A stretch of 12,264 nucleotides of DNA from a bacterium (GTDB taxonomy: Bacteria; Bacillota_I; Bacilli_A; RF39; UBA660). The position numbers were made by a program, and so were the translations under genes. A model generated the notes under the pieces. It saw nothing but the letters and a program-made list of their open reading frames with translations, ran no database searches and was not told the origin of the DNA. The stretch spans positions 1-12,264 of the forward strand of contig SFTR01000054.1 of NCBI GenBank assembly GCA_004560915.1, read 5' to 3'. Numbering within the stretch: position 1 is the first letter of the stretch; each line of letters begins with the position of its first letter. Positions 7,337 to 12,264 of the stretch are shown here, one piece after another.

Positions 7337-8150
7337 TATCTTCACCTTCGCTTTCTACTGTATCAGCTTCATAGAATGTTTCTTTCTTAGGTTGTAATTC
7401 TTCTAATAATAACATTCTAGCATCATCTAAAGATAAATTATAATTTAAGTCACTTTGTATAGCTATTGATATTCTACCAGTCTCTTCACTAACTACTACT
7501 GAAATACAATCTGATATTTCACTAATTCCAAGAGCTGCTCTATGACGAGTACCAAGTCTCTTAGATATGTTTGGATTTGAACTAGTTGGGAATACACTAC
7601 CTGCACAAGTTATCTTATCACCTTGAATTATAACACCACCATCATGAAGTGGATTATTCTTCCAGAATATTGATATTAATAACTCACTAGTTATATCAGC
7701 ATATAACTTAGTAGCAGGTTCTATATATTGAGCTAAACTATAATCTCTTTCTATTACTATTAAAGCTCCAATCTTATTCTTCTTTAAATAATCAAGAGCA
7801 TTTATAATCTCATATACTACTTTTTCTCTCTCATCAACAGTAAGATTTTTATGTCTTCCTAATAATTGGCTTCTTCCTATACTTTCAAGAGCGTTTCTAA
7901 TCTCAGGTTGAAATATAATTATCAAAGCAAGAGGTCCCCAAGAAATAACATATTCTAAAATAATACCTACAGTATTTAAATTTAAAACTCCACTTAAGAA
8001 TTTTAATAATACTATAATTATTACTCCTTTAAATATTAATGTTAATTTAAAATTATTTCTAGAATATTTAAGTAATTCATAAAACATAAACCAAACTACC
8101 ATAATATCTAGAACTTTAGCAGCAATTTTTAATATTGTTGTATATATCAT
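7320..8150 (-). CDS. cdaA: Diadenylate cyclase CdaA (DacA)
   Basis: CdaA condenses two ATP into c-di-AMP, a second messenger that controls potassium/osmolyte transport and cell-wall homeostasis. The 276-residue product has three membrane helices in the first 82 residues, the linker FQPEIRNALESIGR, and a cytoplasmic DAC domain with both signature motifs: NPLHDGG (Asp170-Gly172) and GTRHRAALG (200-208). The acidic tail (PKKETFYEADTVESEGEDN) is not part of the conserved core. ATG at 8150 follows TGGAGG with a 6-nt spacer. Length and motifs match the family, and both active-site motifs look intact. It is the first gene of a two-gene operon with cdaR and is divergent from the folate gene at 8266. 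Confidence 0.95.
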   Translation of the reverse strand: MIYTTILKIAAKVLDIMVVWFMFYELLKYSRNNFKLTLIFKGVIIIVLLKFLSGVLNLNTVGIILEYVISWGPLALIIIFQPEIRNALESIGRSQLLGRHKNLTVDEREKVVYEIINALDYLKKNKIGALIVIERDYSLAQYIEPATKLYADITSELLISIFWKNNPLHDGGVIIQGDKITCAGSVFPTSSNPNISKRLGTRHRAALGISEISDCISVVVSEETGRISIAIQSDLNYNLSLDDARMLLLEELQPKKETFYEADTVESEGEDNEKNI

Positions 8151-8176
8151 TTGATACCTCCATCTTCTATTAAAAT

Positions 8177-8205
8177 ATTATACACTAATTATTAATCTAT
8201 TTCCA
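8177..8205 (-). promoter_or_regulatory. Promoter for cdaA-cdaR
   Basis: A perfect TATAAT (8177-8182, minus strand) lies 26 nt upstream of the cdaA ATG. At 17-nt spacing the -35 is a weak TGGAAA (8200-8205). It shares the 115-bp intergenic region with the divergent plus-strand promoter at 8221-8249. Confidence 0.6.
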
Positions 8206-8220
8206 TATATTTAAAATATG

Positions 8221-8249
8221 TTTACAAAATAAATCATTTATTATATTTT
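8221..8249 (+). promoter_or_regulatory. Promoter for the cyclo-ligase gene
   Basis: TTTACA (8221-8226), a 17-nt spacer and TATTTT (8244-8249) resemble a sigma-A promoter. The start would fall near 8256, only about 10 nt before the ATG at 8266, leaving no room for a Shine-Dalgarno site; none is visible in the 20 nt upstream. Confidence 0.5.
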
Positions 8250-8265
8250 ATGTTAAACTATAAAT

Positions 8266-8790
8266 ATGAATAAGAACGAATTAAGAAAATTTTATAAAAT
8301 TGTTAGAAAAAATATACAAAATAAAGAAGAACAAAACTCTATAATTTTAAATAAAGTTATTGCAAATAAAAAAGTATTAGATAGTTCTACTCTATTAATA
8401 TATGTATCCTTTAATGATGAAGTAGATACTATAAATATAATAAAGTATTTTCTAGGTAAAAAGAAAATTGCTGTACCAAAAATAGAAGATAATACTATGA
8501 ATTTCTATTATATAAATAGTTTAAATGATTTAAAACCTGGATACTTTAATATATTAGAACCTGCTACTAATTTAAAAGTAGAAACTTTTACTAACACTAC
8601 TTGTATAGTACCAGCTATATGTTATGACTCTAATAATTATAGAGTTGGATATGGTAAAGGCTTCTATGATAAATTTTTAACAAATAAAAATATTTATACT
8701 ATAGGTATCTCATACAAAGAAACTCTTATCAATAAGATACCAATAGATAAATATGATATTAATTTAAATGAAGTTATAAGTCCATTTTAA
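8266..8790 (+). CDS. 5-formyltetrahydrofolate cyclo-ligase (MTHFS)
   Basis: This enzyme converts 5-formyl-THF plus ATP to 5,10-methenyl-THF, returning stored folate to one-carbon metabolism. The 174-residue protein starts MNKNELRKFYKIVRK, the usual N-terminal KxxLR helix, and carries the signature IVPAICYDSNNYRVGYGKGF around residues 114-133, followed by YDKFL (134-138), equivalent to the VPG(L/V)AFD..G.RLGYG(K/G)GYYDR.L motif. PGYFNILEP (91-99) corresponds to the substrate-side G..ILEP segment. Length is at the short end of the family. The ATG is fixed by homology but lacks a Shine-Dalgarno site. It is the only clear plus-strand gene; its last 17 nt, including the stop, overlap the end of the opposite gene. 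Confidence 0.93.
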   Translation: MNKNELRKFYKIVRKNIQNKEEQNSIILNKVIANKKVLDSSTLLIYVSFNDEVDTINIIKYFLGKKKIAVPKIEDNTMNFYYINSLNDLKPGYFNILEPATNLKVETFTNTTCIVPAICYDSNNYRVGYGKGFYDKFLTNKNIYTIGISYKETLINKIPIDKYDINLNEVISPF

Positions 8791-10279
8791 CTACAACTAT
8801 ATCTTTATATATAAATATTCCACTTTTATCAGGATATTCTTTAGCACTTTCTAGCAACTTTAAGATTTCTTCTTCATCATCCTCACTAACTTCTGCATCC
8901 ACTACATCAACACCAAGTAAATTAAAAGCAGCAATAGTATCTTCATTAATCTTTAAGAAAGTCCAGTTAACACCTTGTTCACTATAATATGTCTTACTAG
9001 AAAATGGATTTTCAAATAATAACTTTTCATTATCTTTTCTATATAAATAATATTTTTTAGGATATTCTAAATCACTATAACCATCTAACTCTTCTATTCT
9101 TATTTGAAGTCTATTTAAATACTGAAAACTCGCTTCAGTAGATTGTTTGGCCATAACAAATGATTTATTAGCACTTACCATCATGCCAAAAGATATAACT
9201 ACTAAAACAACAATCATAGTATTACTAAAATACCTTCTAAATTTAACCTTTTTAATAACATCAAAATTATTAAGTAATAGAGATACACCAACTGCATAAA
9301 ACACAGAATATGCCATTAAAGTAATTGTATGATAAAACTGATATGGTTTTAAAAAGCAAAATATTCTTGGTGAAAATATAAGTATTATTATAAGAATTAT
9401 ATATAAAAACATATTCTTAGTATTATATTTTAATAATGTAATAAACACTCCAATAAACATAACTATCTTAAGTAATAAATGTATACTATCAGGAAACATT
9501 GCTCCAAAAGATGTATTTAACAAAGTACGAAGATATCCTTTAATTAAATCAATATTATAATTTATACTAAACATTTGGTCAGCAAATTGATAACTATTCA
9601 TTTCAATATTAAATATATATGTAGATAGTTTAACACCTAATATATAAATAACTACTCCTATAAAACCATATAATACATATTTAAATATATCTTTAAATAG
9701 TTTCTTACTATCATCAAAGTTAAGGATTAATGTTCCTACACAAAGAACTATTATTAATGGTAAGAACGATTGATATATAGATGTACAAAAACCAATTAAT
9801 AAAGATGATAACAATAGTTTAAACTTATTATTAGAATATTTAAGTATATAAACAGACAATATAGATAATAAATACCCTATACCTATAGAAAACTGCCATG
9901 GTAAATATGTATATGCTATTACATTAGTTGGAAAAGCCATCATAACAGTACTAACTAATATAGTATGACTATCCTTTTTAATATTAAATATTTTACCAAG
10001 TAATACACCACTTATAGAAAACAATATACCATTCATTATTAAAGCTAAAAATGGAACTGGATAATAATTAAATATAAGTCCTATAATAGCCCAACCCCAT
10101 CTTCCAACTGAAAGATATAATTTATAATCAGATAACTTATTAAGAATAACATAATCATCTATACCATCTATATTAATAATAGAATTTGTACCAGCAAATC
10201 CATAAGTAACAATAAATATAACAAATAAAATTACTAATACTCTTTTATTATCTCTTAAAAATTTTTCTATTTTTTTCAT
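8774..10279 (-). CDS. GtrII-like multi-pass membrane glycosyltransferase (putative)
   Basis: The 501-residue product has about ten to twelve hydrophobic segments between residues 12 and about 370, then a polar C-terminal region of roughly 130 residues. Near the N-terminus an extracytoplasmic loop holds IDGIDDYVILNK (Asp41-Asp42) and VGRWGW (58-63). A D-D pair followed by GRW is characteristic of the Glucos_trans_II (GtrII) family, whose members use polyprenyl-phosphate-linked sugars to decorate O-antigen, teichoic acids or other surface glycans. The sugar and acceptor cannot be inferred. I prefer ATG at 10279; an in-frame GTG at 10288 is possible but would lie at the predicted transcription start. 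No Shine-Dalgarno is visible for either. It appears monocistronic, between a terminator upstream and the convergent folate gene. Confidence 0.75.
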   Translation of the reverse strand: MKKIEKFLRDNKRVLVILFVIFIVTYGFAGTNSIINIDGIDDYVILNKLSDYKLYLSVGRWGWAIIGLIFNYYPVPFLALIMNGILFSISGVLLGKIFNIKKDSHTILVSTVMMAFPTNVIAYTYLPWQFSIGIGYLLSILSVYILKYSNNKFKLLLSSLLIGFCTSIYQSFLPLIIVLCVGTLILNFDDSKKLFKDIFKYVLYGFIGVVIYILGVKLSTYIFNIEMNSYQFADQMFSINYNIDLIKGYLRTLLNTSFGAMFPDSIHLLLKIVMFIGVFITLLKYNTKNMFLYIILIIILIFSPRIFCFLKPYQFYHTITLMAYSVFYAVGVSLLLNNFDVIKKVKFRRYFSNTMIVVLVVISFGMMVSANKSFVMAKQSTEASFQYLNRLQIRIEELDGYSDLEYPKKYYLYRKDNEKLLFENPFSSKTYYSEQGVNWTFLKINEDTIAAFNLLGVDVVDAEVSEDDEEEILKLLESAKEYPDKSGIFIYKDIVVVKMDL

Positions 10280-10294
10280 ACTAATCACATCTAA

Positions 10295-10323
10295 AGTATA
10301 AAAGAATTACATAAAAAAAGCAA
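10295..10323 (-). promoter_or_regulatory. Promoter for the GtrII-like gene
   Basis: On the minus strand TTGCTT (10318-10323), 17 nt and TATACT (10295-10300) precede the gene. The -35 overlaps the 3' arm and T-run of the terminator at 10312-10335. The predicted start near 10288 leaves only about 9 nt before ATG 10279. Confidence 0.45.
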
Positions 10324-10335
10324 CTAAGTTGCTTT
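10312..10335 (-). terminator. Intrinsic terminator downstream of the InlB-repeat gene
   Basis: AAAGCAAC (10328-10335 on the minus strand), a 3-nt loop, GTTGCTTT (10317-10324) and a continuous T-run to 10313 form a strong hairpin terminator. It lies about 190 nt after the stop of the upstream surface-protein gene. A similar but weaker hairpin follows spoVS at 12081-12100. Confidence 0.82.
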
Positions 10336-10371
10336 CTTATTTTGTACTAATAGTTTAATAGCAGGTTTCTT
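10324..10371 (-). pseudogene. Possible decayed 3' end of a second spoVS-like gene
   Basis: Reading 10371 to 10324 on the minus strand gives KKPAIKLLVQNKKAT and a stop. The spoVS end at 12103 reads KEKTAIKLLVESK. The shared AIKLLV codons match at about 15 of 18 bases, and the similarity continues past the stop into the AAGCAA...TTGCTT hairpin. A TGA directly precedes this piece, and I find no readable spoVS frame further upstream, so if real it is only a remnant. Confidence 0.4.
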
Positions 10372-10522
10372 TCAAAGGTAAACTATATTATTATATTAAC
10401 TATAAAGTTAGATTGTTAGCTGATTCTTTGATATTAAAGGATATCATGATGAAGATTATGAACACCTAGATAACTACTAATATTATAGGTAATTGTTTCT
10501 TCATATGTATCATTTTTAATTT
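10372..10522 (-). other. Gene-free stretch with a short start-less open frame
   Basis: The area between the InlB-repeat gene and the terminator region has no complete gene. One minus-strand frame is open from the preceding stop region to a TAA at 10434-10436 and reads KIKNDTYEETITYN then ISSYLGVHNLHHDIL. It has no start codon and I do not recognise it; it looks like coding debris rather than random AT-rich sequence, but this is uncertain. Confidence 0.3.
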
Positions 10523-11659
10523 TTATGCTACATATTGTTTTATTATTAAAGATATTTTTTGTTTAGCTTTCGTAGTAGCAGTTACTTTAACATCAGTGGT
10601 TACCTTACTAATAGCACCAGTTGATTCTACGATACTGTCAATAGTATATCCACCAGTTACGGATGTAGCTGTTTTATTTTTATAATCTTTATAAGTGTAA
10701 CGATATGATGGCTTTACAGCAGCATCTATATTCCAGCTAACATTCTGATTAGCTTTAACAGTGAAAGTTGAACTTTTACCACTAGCTTTATCATCTTTAG
10801 TATAAGTTTTACCATCGTAAGTTAAGGCTAAATCTTTTTCATAATAAATGGTAGCTGTTGCACTTTTTCCACTAGGTGTTTTGGCAGTTACCGTAATTGT
10901 AGCACCATTAGAACAATTTTTAGGATTAGAAGAAACGCTAATAGCACCGGTATTTTTATTAATAGTCATACAGTTCGTATTACTTAATGAATAAGTAACT
11001 TTTCCACTAGAATTTTTAACTTTAGCTGTAGCTTTAGCAGTTTTAATACCATTAACATGAAGAGTATTTCTACTTAAGGATAAAGAAATTTTTTCTTCTT
11101 TCTTAGGCACTATTTTTTCCCACTTAGCATATAAAGTAGTATCTTCTTTTAGAAGAGCATTATTACGGATTTGAGTTTCATTTTTATCATACCATCCTTT
11201 AAAAGTATAACCAGTATATATAGGATTTTTTGGCAGGATAAGTTCAGCACCTTTATTAATAGTAATAGAGTCAACAGCACTACCACCTTTAGAGTCAAAA
11301 GTAATAGTAATTGTTTCAACTTTTTTTTCGTAAATAGCTTTTAGTTTAATACTCTTATTAATTTTAGTATTAAAGTCAAATGGTTTATCAGATAAGACAT
11401 CTTCTTTTTCTTTAATACCAACTACTTCATACCAGGCAATAAATGATTCTCCTAAATCTTTTTGAGTTTTAATGTCTTTTTCATTAATGTTTTGTTGATA
11501 TTTAACCTTAATAGTTTCTTCTTTGGCACCATTATTAAAATCAAAAGTGACATCAAACTTACGATTGAAAAACCATAGTAAGAAAATAATTATAGCAATG
11601 AATAAAATACCAAATACAATAGCAATAATTTTTTTCTTATTTTTGTCTGTTTTAGTCAT
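10523..11659 (-). CDS. Membrane-anchored surface protein with InlB B-repeats and Ig-like domain
   Basis: The 378-residue protein has a short basic cytoplasmic head (MTKTDKNKKK), a membrane helix at about 10-31, and an extracellular part. Residues 116-181 form a clear InlB B-repeat (Listeria-Bacteroides/Flg_new type: ITFDSKGGSAVDSI, GYTFKGWYDK, TLYAKW). Residues 35-111 look like a degenerate first copy (VTFDFNNGAKEETIKV ... FIAWYEV ... IKLKAIY). Residues 190-274 resemble a bacterial Ig-like (BIG2-type) fold with TAKATAKVKN and TGAISVSS; the last 100 residues are beta-rich and unrecognised. There is no LPXTG motif, so anchoring is by the N-terminal helix. ATG at 11659 has AAAGGAG 9 nt upstream. 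Such modules serve in adhesion or wall-associated roles, but no function can be assigned. Confidence 0.82.
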   Translation of the reverse strand: MTKTDKNKKKIIAIVFGILFIAIIIFLLWFFNRKFDVTFDFNNGAKEETIKVKYQQNINEKDIKTQKDLGESFIAWYEVVGIKEKEDVLSDKPFDFNTKINKSIKLKAIYEKKVETITITFDSKGGSAVDSITINKGAELILPKNPIYTGYTFKGWYDKNETQIRNNALLKEDTTLYAKWEKIVPKKEEKISLSLSRNTLHVNGIKTAKATAKVKNSSGKVTYSLSNTNCMTINKNTGAISVSSNPKNCSNGATITVTAKTPSGKSATATIYYEKDLALTYDGKTYTKDDKASGKSSTFTVKANQNVSWNIDAAVKPSYRYTYKDYKNKTATSVTGGYTIDSIVESTGAISKVTTDVKVTATTKAKQKISLIIKQYVA

Positions 11660-11680
11660 ATATTATTTCTCCTTTAATTT

Positions 11681-11709
11681 ATTGTACTATAATAATTATT
11701 AAAAATCAA
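11681..11709 (-). promoter_or_regulatory. Promoter for the InlB-repeat gene
   Basis: On the minus strand TTGATT (11704-11709), 17 nt and TACAAT (11681-11686) precede the gene, giving a very short leader that would start at the Shine-Dalgarno. An alternative is TTGATA (11741-11746) with TATAAA (11716-11721) at 19-nt spacing, which gives a more ordinary leader. Confidence 0.4.
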
Positions 11710-12080
11710 ATTATATTTATACTTTACATCTTCTAGTTCTTATCAAAATGATTTGCTATGATTACATCAGAATTTTTTATATGTAGATAAGTTATTTTCT
11801 ACTTTGTACCCATGAACCTTGCACATTTTAAATCACATGCTTCTAATATATTATTAAACTTAGTATATTAAGAACTACAAAAAATTTAAAATCTAAAAAG
11901 CATGAAAAAGAAGAAATAATTAATAGATTTTTATTAGATAATGAATCTATTTTATTTGTTTATGATGACTAATACTATTAAGCCCTAGAACATTAAATAA
12001 TTGGATTAAAAATATAAAGAGTGATTACAATATAATTAAATAAAAGATAGGTCATTTTACTATAGCAAAGGTAACAAAAT
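11710..12080. other. Intergenic stretch without a recognisable gene
   Basis: This AT-rich gap separates spoVS from the InlB-repeat gene. The only coding-like signal is a plus-strand frame open from 11847 to a TAA at 11970-11972 (LRTTKNLKSKKHEKEEIINR then FLLDNESILFVYDD). It lacks an ATG and a Shine-Dalgarno site and matches nothing I recognise. I see no tRNA, repeat array or strong hairpin. Confidence 0.35.
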
Positions 12081-12100
12081 AAAATAAAAAGCAATTGCTT
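12081..12100 (-). terminator. Weak terminator after spoVS
   Basis: Three nt after the spoVS stop, the minus strand has the palindrome AAGCAATTGCTT (stem AAGC/GCTT, loop AATT at minimum), followed by TTT and further T-rich sequence. The stem is short, so efficiency is uncertain. Confidence 0.45.
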
Positions 12101-12102
12101 GC

Positions 12103-12264
12103 TTATTTACTTTCAACTAATAATTTAATTGCTGTTTTCTCTTTACCATCAATAATTACATCATAAAAAGCTGGAGTACATATTAAATTCATACCAAGTG
12201 GAGCAACAAAACCTCTAGCTATAGAAATTGCCTTAATAGCTTGATTTACTGCTCCTGCACCTAC
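12103..12264 (-). CDS. spoVS: Stage V sporulation protein S (SpoVS), C-terminal 53 residues
   Basis: The frame entering from the right edge reads VGAGAVNQAIKAISIARGFV, then APLGMNLICTPAFYDVIIDG and KEKTAIKLLVESK before TAA at 12103-12105. This closely matches the SpoVS C-terminus (GAGA(L/V)NQAVKA.AIARGF.AP.G..L.C.PAF.D..IDG.E.TAIKL.VE). SpoVS is a small (about 86-residue) Alba-like, probably nucleic-acid-binding protein required for stage V of sporulation in B. subtilis. It also persists in non-sporulating bacteria, so its presence does not prove spore formation. About 33 N-terminal residues lie outside the window. Confidence 0.93.
   Translation of the reverse strand, partial: VGAGAVNQAIKAISIARGFVAPLGMNLICTPAFYDVIIDGKEKTAIKLLVESK

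Noticed and set aside
10336..12102. A mobile element explaining the accessory-looking region
   Set aside because: I saw no transposase or integrase, no paired terminal inverted repeats and no target-site duplication.
1..12264. CRISPR array, tRNA or rRNA gene, toxin-antitoxin or phage-defence cassette
   Set aside because: No spaced direct repeats, tRNA cloverleaf or T-loop signature, or recognisable defence or toxin domains were found on either strand.

Overview
The window is very AT-rich, apart from conserved stretches of rpoB. It reads as a chromosomal segment of a low-GC Bacillota/Mollicutes-like bacterium, possibly an uncultured gut Bacilli lineage. Evidence: the rplJ-rplL-ybxB-rpoB order known from Bacillus subtilis, a cdaA-cdaR pair, a SpoVS homologue, strong Shine-Dalgarno sites on most genes, and surface-protein modules common in uncultured Firmicutes. 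Tryptophan is encoded by TGG, no gene needs TGA read as an amino acid, and all ten visible stops are TAA, so I see no sign of the Mycoplasma code. The species cannot be named from the sequence.

Almost everything is on the minus strand, so transcription runs from high to low coordinates. Positions 1-4085 hold the transcription/translation block. A strong promoter and an L10-type leader with an attenuator precede rplJ and rplL. A terminator, a YbxB-like rRNA methyltransferase and rpoB (first 770 codons, cut by the window edge, own promoter) follow. Two points matter here. rplL is broken by a frameshift exactly where the alanine-rich hinge should be and is about 12 residues short. The rifamycin-binding cluster of RpoB carries Lys at E. 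coli position 513 and Asp at 526, both linked to rifamycin resistance.

Positions 4118-5940 hold one large gene for a prepilin-signal protein with a roughly 560-residue, 15-cysteine ectodomain and its own promoter. Positions 5944-8205 are the c-di-AMP module: diadenylate cyclase cdaA overlapping its regulator cdaR, ended by a hairpin that contains the cdaR stop codon. The usual partner glmM does not follow.

The only clear plus-strand gene, 5-formyltetrahydrofolate cyclo-ligase (8266-8790), diverges from cdaA. Its 3' end overlaps a GtrII-like multi-pass membrane protein (8774-10279) by 17 bp. Both of these genes lack a Shine-Dalgarno site and have promoter-like boxes almost at the start codon.

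Positions 10312-12264 are the most accessory-looking part: a terminator, a stretch with apparent gene debris including what looks like the tail of a second spoVS, a membrane-anchored InlB-repeat/Ig-like surface protein, a 440-bp gap, and the 3' end of spoVS at the edge. I did not find a demonstrable new multi-gene system. The strongest leads are the rplL hinge lesion, the RpoB resistance-type residues, the giant prepilin-like protein and the spoVS debris.
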